From NCBI RefSeq assembly GCF_000829435.1, contig NZ_JXRP01000018.1, positions 310,001 through 374,000 on the forward strand: a DNA stretch of 64,000 bases, in the 5' to 3' direction. This stretch comes from Jeotgalibacillus soli (GTDB lineage: Bacteria; Bacillota; Bacilli; Bacillales; Jeotgalibacillaceae). The notes under the pieces were generated by a model. The model was not told where the DNA came from and ran no database searches. It saw only the letters and a program-made list of their open reading frames with translations. Shown here in pieces: positions 28,187 to 36,629 of this stretch. Made by a program: the position numbers and the translations under genes. Each line of letters starts with the position of its first letter. Position 1 is the first letter of the stretch.

Positions 28187-28510
28187 ATGAGCACATCAGT
28201 ATCCTTAGAAGATTGGAAAACCTGGATTTCAGCTAAAGCATTATCGGTGGGGTATTTTATGCAGCCAAATTGCTCGGTGTGCCATGCGCTATTGCCGAAA
28301 GTAAAAGAGCTTGTAAAAGAACTTGATGTAGAAATGAAGGTTGTGAACCTTAAAGGATCAGAAGAAGTATTTGGCCAATATCAAATTTTTACTACACCTG
28401 TTGTGATCATTTCTGTAGAGGGAAAAGAAGTGGAAAGGCATGCGAGATTTGTTCAAATGGAAAAGCTGCGCTACGATATAATACGGTATCAAGAAATTTT
28501 TGAGGAATGA
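28187..28510 (+). CDS. Thioredoxin-like protein
   Basis: A 107-residue protein behind AAAGGAGG. The thioredoxin-fold active site is QPNCSVCHALLPKV (CSVC in place of CGPC), followed by VKVV-type strand VEMKVVNLKGSEE and the cis-Pro segment IFTTPVVII. No signal peptide is seen, so it is cytoplasmic. Its place between ccdA and ccdC suggests it exchanges thiols with CcdA, but this is inferred. It has replaced or joined the decayed yneI position. Confidence 0.85.
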   Translation: MSTSVSLEDWKTWISAKALSVGYFMQPNCSVCHALLPKVKELVKELDVEMKVVNLKGSEEVFGQYQIFTTPVVIISVEGKEVERHARFVQMEKLRYDIIRYQEIFEE

Positions 28511-28578
28511 AAACGGGGTTTCAAAACAGATGTAACTTCTCTATAATAAACGTATTAACGTAAAAAGGTGGAGACTGC

Positions 28579-29061
28579 ATGAGCGTATGGCTTACGACGA
28601 TCGCAGCGATTTTCATGGGAACTGCTGTATTAATTGTTCGCATGAAAGCAGCGAAGCGGCCAGTAACAGCTAAAAAAATCATTTTGCCGCCTATTTTTAT
28701 GAGCACAGGGGCACTAATGTTTATCTTTCCATACTTTCATGTCACTTATCTGGAAGTGATCGAAGCGCTTGCGGTGGGAATGCTTTTTTCACTTATCTTG
28801 ATAAAAACTTCGAAGTTTGAAGTGCGTGGAGACGACATTTTCATGAAACCGTCCAAGGCTTTTCCCTTTATTTTAATTGGACTGCTCGTTATCCGTGTTA
28901 TTATGAAGCTAATGCTTAGCTCCACAATCGAAGTCGGTCAGCTAAGTGGAATGTTCTGGATTTTAGCGTTTGGTATGATTGTACCGTGGAGAGTGGCGAT
29001 GTATATGCAATATCGCCGTTTAGTTGAGAATCGAACAAGCGAACGATCGCAATTTGCATAA
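28579..29061 (+). CDS. ccdC: CcdC family membrane protein (YneJ)
   Basis: A 160-residue protein with four to five hydrophobic segments (VWLTTIAAIFMGTAVLIV; IILPPIFMSTGALMFIFPYF; VIEALAVGMLFSLILI; AFPFILIGLLVIRVIMKLML; GMFWILAFGMIVPWRVAMY). This is the CcdC/YneJ family found behind ccdA in bacilli and linked to cytochrome c biogenesis, though its exact role is not known. The ribosome binding site is AAGGTGGAG. A terminator directly follows. Confidence 0.9.
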   Translation: MSVWLTTIAAIFMGTAVLIVRMKAAKRPVTAKKIILPPIFMSTGALMFIFPYFHVTYLEVIEALAVGMLFSLILIKTSKFEVRGDDIFMKPSKAFPFILIGLLVIRVIMKLMLSSTIEVGQLSGMFWILAFGMIVPWRVAMYMQYRRLVENRTSERSQFA

Positions 29062-29062
29062 A

Positions 29063-29098
29063 AAAAGGGCAGTCTCAATATGAGATGCCTTTTTTTTA
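29063..29098 (+). terminator. Terminator of the ccd operon
   Basis: AAAGGGCAGTCTCA / TGAGATGCCTTTT stem followed by TTTTATG. Confidence 0.85.
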
Positions 29099-29592
29099 TG
29101 AAGAAAATGAAAGCGTCAAAGGTAAATAGCTATTTTGGATTTCCGAATCGTTAACGCTTCTTTTTGCCTATTTAAATGATTCAATCAGATTCACACCAAG
29201 GCTTCCGTATGCTTTCTTATTGCAAGAACCGGTTTAAAAATAGAGATACTGAGCCATTTTGGTGATAAAGAGGTCCTAATTGTTACATGGCTTTATTGTT
29301 ACTCTAAAATATTTTGGAGCAAAAAACACCGTTTGTATGGGTAGAGCGGTGTTTTTGCTGTTTAGTCATGAAATTAACCACCTTTTCCTGTGTAAAATTA
29401 CAGCAGTAATAAGTAAAAAAAGAATATTGGAAATAGTTGTGATTATACTGCTTATATCGTAATCGTCATTTATGTATTTATGATGATTGGTTGTTTTTTT
29501 GCTTTTGGTGAAAACATATAATGCACCCCATTTTCATTCAGATAAGCAATTTAATTAGCGCTAAAGAAAATTGAACGAATAAACTTAATTTT

Positions 29593-29760
29593 CTACTTTT
29601 CATTTTTTGTCATTGTATAAAAAGCTAATACCGTAACGAAGAGCGCGGTATGTAAGAATAAAACAATACCATTCCATTCCCCTTGAAAAATGGTGACGTT
29701 AATGAGTGTGATAAGCTGCATGATAAGGATAATTAACAATAAAATTCGTGATATCTGCAA
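29593..29760 (-). CDS. Putative small membrane protein (55 aa)
   Basis: In a 1-kb stretch without other genes, a TTG-initiated minus-strand frame encodes two hydrophobic helices (ISRILLLIILIMQLITLINV and GIVLFLHTALFVTVLAFYTM) and ends in KNEK. The helix-turn-helix membrane pattern is coherent. The ribosome binding site (TTGGAG, about 11 bases away) is weak, however, and the family is unknown, so it may be a decayed fragment. The rest of 29099-30091 shows nothing I can name. Confidence 0.35.
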   Translation of the reverse strand: MQISRILLLIILIMQLITLINVTIFQGEWNGIVLFLHTALFVTVLAFYTMTKNEK

Positions 29761-30091
29761 GTATTAAATCTCCAAGAGGAGCAATTTTTATAAAATAATA
29801 CTAACATATAAATTCCAGAATTCCGTTTAATTAATCTAATGTAAATAGACTGGTATTCTACTTTTGAAAAGTAAAACAATATTAAAATTCACATAACCTA
29901 TAGTTTAAAACATTGATATTTGTATAGAATTGAAAGGAGATGATAAAATTAATTTAACTTATTTGTGTAAATAGAACTATTATTTTGAGGGGGGTTTTTG
30001 TTCTTTTAAATCAGCGTATTTTAATACTTTTTTAGTTCTTTTTATTATTTTTTTATTAAAGCTTACATAACAACAGAAATGGTGGGAACCC

Positions 30092-31246
30092 ATGAAAACT
30101 CCAAAGTTAACTTTTATGCAAATCTATTTGTTTATTGTCCTGCTTTTACTGGCTTTAACGAGTATCTGGAGTTATAACGCTTTTTTAAATTTGGAACAAG
30201 AAAGCAATAAAATTGTATTAGACGTTATTCCAATCTCTAAGGCAGCGAGTGATCTAATGACTCAGCTGCTAAATCAAGAAACAGGAATTCGTGGATACCT
30301 AGTGACCGGAGATGAGGCTTTTTTAGAGCCTTATTACGCGGGAAAAGAAAAATTATACTGGAACCTTGATCAAATAAAAAAACATGAGGATCAATACCCC
30401 ATCATGAAGCAATTGATCGAAGAAAAGGTATATCCTCAAATAAATAAAATAGAGTCGTATTATGATAGTCAAATTCTTTTAATTCAAAATGGGCAAATAG
30501 AGGAAGCGAGAAGCCGTATTGATGACGGTAAGTCTCAGCTAGATCAATTTCGAAGTATTCATATGGAAATAGAAAATGATATCGAAAAAATCATTAATGA
30601 CGCATGGGAAAAAAGCCGGGTGGCAAGCGAAAGGGCTAAAAATTTGATTGTGTACGGCGGCTTGACAGTGCTTTTAGTCGGCGTTATGTTTATCTATTCT
30701 TTCCGTTTACAAAGAATTCAAACAAAACTAGTCAGACTTTCTTCTTTTGACGCGTTAACAAAACTATATAATCGAAGAATGTTTGATGAGTATTTAGAGA
30801 AAGAATGGAACAAGGCGGGGGAGGAACAACAAGTCATCTCTCTTCTCTTTTTAGATGTCGACAACTTTAAATTGTATAATGATACCTATGGCCATCGACA
30901 AGGAGACCATTGTTTGCGTTTAGTTGCCAGCGTACTAAGAGAGAATACGATGAATCCGCAAATACCTGCACGTTATGGTGGGGAAGAATTTGTGGTCATT
31001 TTACCTAACACCAGTATTCTGGAGGCTGTTCAAATGGCTGAGAGCCTTCGTATTCGCATTAAAGAGATGCACATTGATCATGAGTTATCAAATGGGGGTT
31101 ATGTAACCGTTAGTATAGGGGTTGCTTCTATGCTGCCACAAGCGGATCAAACACCATCCATCTTAATCAATTTAGCAGATGAAGCAATGTATCAAGCGAA
31201 GAGTGAAGGGAGAAATAAAGTGATTGTGAAAGAAGGAGCGGCATAA
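30092..31246 (+). CDS. CHASE3-domain diguanylate cyclase
   Basis: A 384-residue membrane sensor. TM1 is at about 9-30. An extracytoplasmic CHASE3 domain (LLNQETGIRGYLVTGDEAFLEPY) covers about 35-180, with TM2 at about 187-205. A full GGDEF domain has SFDALTKLYNRRMFDEYL, FLDVDNFKLYNDTYGH and ARYGGEEF (residues about 295-299). It should make cyclic-di-GMP in response to an unknown signal. The RxxD inhibitory I-site expected just before GGEEF is absent, so product feedback may be missing. It is monocistronic. Confidence 0.9.
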   Translation: MKTPKLTFMQIYLFIVLLLLALTSIWSYNAFLNLEQESNKIVLDVIPISKAASDLMTQLLNQETGIRGYLVTGDEAFLEPYYAGKEKLYWNLDQIKKHEDQYPIMKQLIEEKVYPQINKIESYYDSQILLIQNGQIEEARSRIDDGKSQLDQFRSIHMEIENDIEKIINDAWEKSRVASERAKNLIVYGGLTVLLVGVMFIYSFRLQRIQTKLVRLSSFDALTKLYNRRMFDEYLEKEWNKAGEEQQVISLLFLDVDNFKLYNDTYGHRQGDHCLRLVASVLRENTMNPQIPARYGGEEFVVILPNTSILEAVQMAESLRIRIKEMHIDHELSNGGYVTVSIGVASMLPQADQTPSILINLADEAMYQAKSEGRNKVIVKEGAA

Positions 31247-31429
31247 GAGATCGATGTTCCTAAGGATTAATCGGATACAGACCGTTTGGCTGACTGCAAA
31301 TGGATCAATCTAAATAATTTTATCGAAATTTAAGGAACTTTAGGTTTTTTATTATCCATTTATTTGCAGATTGTATGCTTGCGTGGAAATGAATGATTTT
31401 CTATCAAGAAATAAATCTATAGGAATGAT

Positions 31430-31466
31430 AAAAGCACAGGTCCATTTCTATGGTCCTGTGCTTTTG
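31430..31466. terminator. Bidirectional terminator between the cyclase gene and yneK
   Basis: The 16-bp perfect stem AAAGCACAGGTCCAT / ATGGTCCTGTGCTTT with loop TTCT has T-runs on both strands. Confidence 0.9.
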
Positions 31467-31472
31467 TTTTCC

Positions 31473-31901
31473 TTATGCAAATAAATCCTCATACGGATCC
31501 AAATCAATTTTCATTTCTGTTGCTTTCTTTCTTAAAAATTTATGGTCTCTTTTTGGTGTCGCAAGGATGTATCCTCTAACAACTAAGTCTAAATCAATAG
31601 TACGAGACTTTTCCTTTATAGCAAGTTCCCCAATTTTACCGGCTATTTTTTGTCTGGCTACATCACGAAATAATTCAGGCACAGGGCTGACGAGCTCATT
31701 AAGCAGTTCAAGCTCCCTTTTCTGCCAAAGATGGCGCGTTTCATTTACGTAGTGCTCTTCCCAGTCCAGATCTGACCTTCCATCCTGCTTCGGCATTCTT
31801 TTAAGAAATTTACGAAACATAAAAAATCCGCCAATAAAAAACAAAGTAATCAGAACAACAACCCAAAATAATATAAACCATAAAAACCAGCCGTCAAGCA
31901 T
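31473..31901 (-). CDS. yneK: YneK (DUF2621 family) membrane protein
   Basis: A 142-residue protein with one N-terminal helix (WFLWFILFWVVVLITLFFIGGFFMF) and a charged cytoplasmic domain (WEEHYVNETRHLWQ, VARQKIAGKIGELAIKE, VVRGYILATPKRDHKFL). DUF2621 is the family of B. subtilis YneK, which lies just after ccdC there. Here a cyclase gene is inserted between them and yneK is on the opposite strand. The function is unknown. Confidence 0.88.
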   Translation of the reverse strand: MLDGWFLWFILFWVVVLITLFFIGGFFMFRKFLKRMPKQDGRSDLDWEEHYVNETRHLWQKRELELLNELVSPVPELFRDVARQKIAGKIGELAIKEKSRTIDLDLVVRGYILATPKRDHKFLRKKATEMKIDLDPYEDLFA

Positions 31902-31919
31902 TGCATTTCACCTCTATCA

Positions 31920-32280
31920 TCGTCCATCGTCTTGTTAATTTTATTATAGTCTACCACCTATTCATCGGCAAGGAGAGAGAGGGACGTGACATAATTGTGA
32001 TGGTTTTGCGGAGATAGATTATAATTTTATTATGTATAGCAACAGGATGAATCGTTTAAACAAAGACTTTGACAAAGCACGTAATGCTCCTGCTTTCCAA
32101 AAGGTTTCTATCATTTATATGAATGGATGACTTTAGATGTATCATGGCATTAACTTAAGAAAAAATTTTCAGAATATATAGAATGGCGAGAAAAGAAAGG
32201 TAATAATTCCTCTGCTTATAGAAAAAATGAACGCTGAGTTAATGGTAAAAACGCTCATTTTAAAGATAAATTATGTTAAA
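31920..32280 (+). other. Gene-free interval
   Basis: No supported gene. A short open stretch at 32033-32130 (MYSNRMNRLNKDFDKARNAP) ends in stops and has no ribosome binding site. Confidence 0.4.
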
Positions 32281-32286
32281 GTCCAT

Positions 32287-32437
32287 TGTTGATTTTTGCA
32301 CAGGGTTGATTGGAGAGAAAGACGTGAGACTCCAGCGGGGTGAAGCGGGACAGGTGAGACCCAAGCAGGTGCGTCTGCTACCTGTGAGGCTCACCGCCCG
32401 CCCCGCGGAAAGCGAGCGCCTGCAGTGAAAATCAACA
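32287..32437. repeat. GC-rich REP-like interspersed repeat of Bacillaceae
   Basis: A 150-base GC-rich island in A+T-rich DNA. Its ends are inverted (TGTTGATTTTTGCA with TGCAGTGAAAATCAACA). Inside are AGACGTGAGACTCCAGCGGG, GGGACAGGTGAGACCC and CACCGCCCGCCCCGCGGAAA. Elements with this wording recur in many Bacillus-group genomes between genes as extragenic repeats. The nested palindromes suggest a structured RNA or non-autonomous mobile element. Confidence 0.7.
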
Positions 32438-32512
32438 GGCACGTTTAACAAAGCCTAACGATAAAAAAGACCAAAAAGAAAGTAAATTTTTTACATTTAT
32501 CGAGACACTGGA

Positions 32513-32728
32513 TTATTTGTTATTATCTGATTTTCCTGCTAATTGAGATTGCGCGGTAGCAATTAGACGCTTGGTAATTTCACCACCCACGGATCCATTG
32601 GAACGCGCAACGGAGTCGGCTCCCATTTGTACACCGAATTCATTCGCGATTTCATATTTCATTTGCTCAAGTGATTGTTCTACACCTGGTACTAATAACT
32701 GATTACGACTGCCACGATTAGTCATCAT
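32513..32728 (-). CDS. Small acid-soluble spore protein, alpha/beta type
   Basis: A 71-residue protein with both family signatures: [10 protein letters not shown] (including the GPR protease site region) and [19 protein letters not shown]. These proteins coat and protect spore DNA and are degraded at germination. The ribosome binding site is GAGAGGTG, with paired Met codons at the start. The N-terminus ([21 protein letters not shown]) is typical. It should be made in the forespore under sigma G; I did not identify the promoter with certainty. Confidence 0.95.
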   Translation of the reverse strand: MMTNRGSRNQLLVPGVEQSLEQMKYEIANEFGVQMGADSVARSNGSVGGEITKRLIATAQSQLAGKSDNNK

Positions 32729-33001
32729 CTCACCTCTCTTTATAACCTTAATATCATTTTTATTTTAATAATAATACATAGTAAATTTATCTAGCCTACT
32801 GTCGCCAGTTTGATATGGGGCGTAAACGAACAAGTTTGGGAAGACCAATCAGTGACAGTATAAAGATCCGCAGGGAGAAAAAATTTTCTTTTAAAAAAGA
32901 TGAAATTTTTATCTAAATTGCCGAAATTAAGTGTAAGGACAGAGAATATTCTAACGCTAAGGTAATTTGATCTGTCCAACTAAAAAATGAGGTGTACATA
33001 C

Positions 33002-34720
33002 TTGAAATGGTTTTATAATTTGAAAACGTCTGTGAAATTGATTTCGGCGTTTGTAGTCATGGCAATAATTGTAGGGTCAGTGGGCATTTTTGGTCTAATA
33101 AACTTATGGAAAATGAATGAACAACTTGATTTCATGTATCATGAACGTGTCATACCGATAAGTGACTTAGGAACTGCTGAAACGGATTATCAGCGCATAC
33201 GTGTCAATATCCGTGATATGGTATTTGTCGCAGAAACACCGGAAGAAAAAAGAGAATTAGAGGACAGACTTACAGAAATTCAAGCAGAGATTAATGCCAT
33301 TATTGAGAAATTCGAAAGCAGTACATTGGTAATCGAATCAGAGCAGCAGCTGCTTGATCAATTAAAACCAGCATTAGAAGAATATTACGGTTATTTAGAA
33401 GAAGCGAAAGGGTATGCCAATGAGAATGATATCGAGGGCTACCTAGAATTAGCACCTACGTTTAAAGCATCTGGCGATGAAGTACAGACTGCTATTAAAG
33501 AGTTAATCGATTTAAATAGTCAGCTTGGGGAACAATCGAATGCAGAAGCAAAGGCATTAGCCAACTCTACGAGCGTAACAACCATCATAATCATTACTAT
33601 AGCGATATTATTTAGTATTGGATTCGGCTATTTCATTGCTCGTCTTATTTCTAAGCCATTAAATAATGTTGTGGCACTAGTAGATAAGGTATCCAAAGGT
33701 GATTTAACAGAAACTACAGATATCGAAACAAAAGATGAAGTGGGCGTATTGGCGAAGTCAGTCAATGATATGATAGTGAGCTTGAGGCAAACAGTAGGAA
33801 ATATTTTATTATCCGCTGAAAATGTATCGGCATCATCACAAGAAATATCAGCAACAACAGAAGAGGTTGCAAGCAGTGCTTCAAACCAAGCAAACGACGC
33901 ACAAACGATCACTGAATTGTTCCGCGTCATTGTCACAAATTCAGAAAGCCAAGCCAGTGAAGCGCAAGTAATGAAAGAACAGTTTAAGGAATTAAATGTG
34001 GCGATTGATTCCATTGCAAAAAGTGCAGAGGAGACATCCGGTCTTTCTGAAAGCATGTTATTGGTTTCAAAAGAAGCGGGGCAGGTAGTCCAAACTTCTA
34101 TTGACGGCATGACAAAGGTAAGTGAACAGATGACGATCTTAGAAGCGGATGCAAATAAAATCGGCAGTATTATTAATGTCATTAACGATATTGCCGCTCA
34201 AACCAACCTCCTAGCATTAAATGCAGCAATTGAGGCAGCACGAGCCGGAGAGCAGGGGAAAGGTTTTGCTGTAGTTGCAGACGAAGTCCGGAAGCTGGCT
34301 GAACAAAGCAGCAACGCAACCAAAGAGATCACAGTTATCATAAATGGCATACAAAGCAATACGAAACAAAGTGTTCAATATGTAAATGACGGGGTAAGCG
34401 CTACAAATGAGACAGAGAAGGCATTTGCTTATATCGCTGAAATGGTTGGTGAAGCGGTAGGAAAAGTTAATGAGATTGCGGCCGCTAGTGAACAGCAATC
34501 TGCACAATCCAATGAAGTCATGAGATCGATAGACAGTATAGCATTGGCGAGTGAACAACAATCCGCTCAATCGGGTGAAGTCATGAGATCCATTGAAAGT
34601 ATTGCAGGAGCAAGTGAAGAAGCAGCTGCGGCAAGTGAAGAAACAGCAGCAACCTCACAATCCCTAGCAAATCTGGCAGAGGATCTGAATAACTCTGTAT
34701 CGATCTTTAAAATAAAATAA
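33002..34720 (+). CDS. Methyl-accepting chemotaxis protein
   Basis: A 572-residue receptor from a TTG at 33002, 7 bases after GAGGTG; the upstream ATG has no site. It has TM1 at about 12-32, a four-helix-bundle (4HB_MCP) sensor, TM2 at about 190-212, a HAMP domain ([20 protein letters not shown]) and a signalling domain. The invariant hairpin tip is [43 protein letters not shown]. The C-terminal signalling arm carries a tandem duplication of 21 residues. It couples ligand binding to CheA/CheW; the ligand is unknown. Confidence 0.95.
   Translation: MKWFYNLKTSVKLISAFVVMAIIVGSVGIFGLINLWKMNEQLDFMYHERVIPISDLGTAETDYQRIRVNIRDMVFVAETPEEKRELEDRLTEIQAEINAIIEKFESSTLVIESEQQLLDQLKPALEEYYGYLEEAKGYANENDIEGYLELAPTFKASGDEVQTAIKELIDLNSQLGEQSNAEAKALANSTSVTTIIIITIAILFSIGFGYFIARLISKPLNNVVALVDKVSKGDLTETTDIETKDEVGVLAKSVNDMIVSLRQTVGNILLSAENVSASSQEISATTEEVASSASNQANDAQTITELFRVIVTNSESQASEAQVMKEQFKELNVAIDSIAKSAEETSGLSESMLLVSKEAGQVVQTSIDGMTKVSEQMTILEADANKIGSIINVINDIAAQTNLLALNAAIEAARAGEQGKGFAVVADEVRKLAEQSSNATKEITVIINGIQSNTKQSVQYVNDGVSATNETEKAFAYIAEMVGEAVGKVNEIAAASEQQSAQSNEVMRSIDSIALASEQQSAQSGEVMRSIESIAGASEEAAAASEETAATSQSLANLAEDLNNSVSIFKIK
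34487..34612 (+). repeat. Tandem 63-bp duplication inside the chemoreceptor gene
   Basis: Two adjacent copies encode [21 protein letters not shown] and [21 protein letters not shown]. They differ at three residues and several silent sites, so the duplication is not recent. It adds three heptads to one arm of the coiled coil. Confidence 0.85.
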
Positions 34721-34834
34721 TTAAATCCTATAGTTAAACGCTTGATTAATAAGGGAATTTACCTAATAAAGTGGAAGAAAACACTGTGTTTTGAGAAACA
34801 TCATTAGATAAATTTAATCGAAGAAGCCATTTGA

Positions 34835-34873
34835 AGAAGCAGGAGTCATGAAAATGACTCCTGCTTCTTCCGT
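34835..34873. terminator. Terminator after the chemoreceptor gene
   Basis: Perfect 17-bp stem GAAGAAGCAGGAGTCAT / ATGACTCCTGCTTCTTC with loop GAAA. The T-tail is short. It lies 110 bases before the SDR gene. Confidence 0.7.
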
Positions 34874-34984
34874 GCTGTATGTGCTTGTAAAAAACAGGTC
34901 ATTCCTATTATATTTAAAAATAGATGGCGAAAGAGTTTAAAGCCATTATTCACAATACACCTATTCAAAAAGGAGAATATACAT

Positions 34985-35776
34985 ATGGAACTTGGTTTGC
35001 AAAACAAAGTGGCTGTTGTAACGGGAGCAAGCGCAGGAATTGGACGTGCCATTACTCAGCGTTTATTAGATGAAGGAGCGAATGTGGTCACAGGCAGCCG
35101 AACAACCGATTCATTAAAGGAACTCGGGTATGAAAAACAGCTTCTGCCTGTGGCTGTAGACTTAAGCGAACCTCAAGGACCGGACACGCTGATACAGCAA
35201 GCAATTAAGACATTCGGGAAAATTGATATTTTGGTCAACAATGTAGGTATTGCTCCTGCAAGAGAAGGATTCCTGCAAGTAAGCGATGAGCATTGGACGA
35301 AAATGTTTGAAACAAATTTGATGAGTATGATCCGTACCAGCCGTGCTGCAATTCCCTATATGGCGATGCGAAAGAGCGGTTCCATTATTAATATTGCGTC
35401 TGAAAGCGGAAGACAGCCAGACACGATGCTGATCGACTACAGTGCATTAAAGGCGGCGATGCTAAGCGTATCAAAAGCACTCGCAAACGAATTTGGTCCA
35501 CAGGGAATTAGAGTTAATTCTGTTTCGCCTGGACCAACGCGTACGCCTCTTTGGGACAATCCAGGAGGATTTGCGGACGGCTTGGCGGAACAATTTGGAA
35601 TGGAAAAAGAAGAAGCCATTGTTCATTTTGCAAAAAATGTCCGTCAGCTTCCGCTTGGCCGAATGGGTCATCCAGCAGAGGTTGCAGCTGTCGTGCTTTT
35701 CCTGGCATCCGATCAGGCATCTTTTGTGACGGGGGCAGAATACACAGTTAACGGAGGTTCTTTGCGCGCTTTTTAA
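34985..35776 (+). CDS. Short-chain dehydrogenase/reductase (SDR)
   Basis: A 263-residue classical SDR. It has the NAD(P) loop VTGASAGIGRAI, the NNVG motif (LVNNVGIAPA), catalytic Ser in SIINIASESGR and YxxxK in DYSALKAAM. The C-terminal FVTGAEYTVNGG is typical of 3-oxoacyl-ACP reductase-like members. The arginine in GSRTTDS favours NADP. The substrate cannot be deduced; the gene stands alone. The ribosome binding site is AAAAGGAG before ATG 34985. Confidence 0.92.
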   Translation: MELGLQNKVAVVTGASAGIGRAITQRLLDEGANVVTGSRTTDSLKELGYEKQLLPVAVDLSEPQGPDTLIQQAIKTFGKIDILVNNVGIAPAREGFLQVSDEHWTKMFETNLMSMIRTSRAAIPYMAMRKSGSIINIASESGRQPDTMLIDYSALKAAMLSVSKALANEFGPQGIRVNSVSPGPTRTPLWDNPGGFADGLAEQFGMEKEEAIVHFAKNVRQLPLGRMGHPAEVAAVVLFLASDQASFVTGAEYTVNGGSLRAF

Positions 35777-35858
35777 CATACAGAACTTTGCGATGCCAAC
35801 TTGTATCCTCATCCAGATATTTTATTATAAATAATATAAAACCATCAATAAATCCAAC

Positions 35859-35889
35859 AAAAAGCTATCCTTAATAGGTAGCTTTTTTG
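35859..35889 (+). terminator. Terminator of the SDR gene
   Basis: AAAAGCTATCC / AGGTAGCTTTT stem with a 5-base loop and T-run. Confidence 0.85.
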
Positions 35890-36629
35890 ATTCATCTTAT
35901 TTCCTATAAAAATGTCATATGTGAGAATTCTAATCTGATCTATAGCGTCTGAAAAAGAATGTTGCCGAAATGCAAAAATCGGGTTCGTACTACTGAAAGC
36001 TAAAATAATTGATGGTGAAAGGAGCTTTTATCGGAGTAAGTTTAGCAACCTTGTTTGGTAAGTGAAATAACCATAAGACAACAAAGAAAAGGCCGTGCGC
36101 TCGCATGGCCGCAGGTGTATCCGACTCAGTTAGATAAAACCTTTTTGTAATTGTATAAGCTGTTTGCTGAAAAAACCAGTTTACATCCAAGAAACAAAGA
36201 CAAGAAGAAACAACCGCTTGCGGCGGCTGTTTCTATTTACACTGTTTTTTTATGATAGGGCATTTCTTACTCGTCTGAATAAGAGGAAACTCCCAATGAA
36301 AATTAGGGCTCCGATTGCACTGTTCGTCAGTAGGCTGGACCCTGAATTACAGTAGTTGAAACATCCGGAGAATCGTTTACAATACTCTTCAAGAGACCAA
36401 AACTGAACATTTCACCGGGTAATATAAAAAGATCGGCCAGGGGGTATAGATAACCGCTATACAGGTCAATACAGACGACAGCCTTGATTAATCCATCCAT
36501 ATTTAGAGGTTCGGACGATGTAACCTCTATTTCTGTACAATCTTGAATCAAGGTGAAGGTGGACCAAGTAAGATTAAACATAGTTAAAAGCACTTCGTTG
36601 ACTAAGCAGGTTTAGGTGAGATATTTATG
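35890..36629. other. Gene-poor interval
   Basis: About 740 bases with no supported gene. A hairpin with a T-rich tail (AGAAACAACCGC / GCGGCTGTTTCT, 36206-36236) looks like a terminator without a recognisable gene before it. A minus-strand frame at 36327-36593 lacks a ribosome binding site. Confidence 0.4.

Noticed and set aside
29280-29462. Plus-strand frame of 60 codons in the gap after ccdC
   Set aside because: It starts with TTG without a suitable site and has no coherent domain; probably chance in A+T-rich DNA.
36327-36593. Minus-strand frame of 88 codons next to the alkaline phosphatase
   Set aside because: Neither the GTG nor the internal ATG has a ribosome binding site, the composition is not gene-like, and no family is recognisable.
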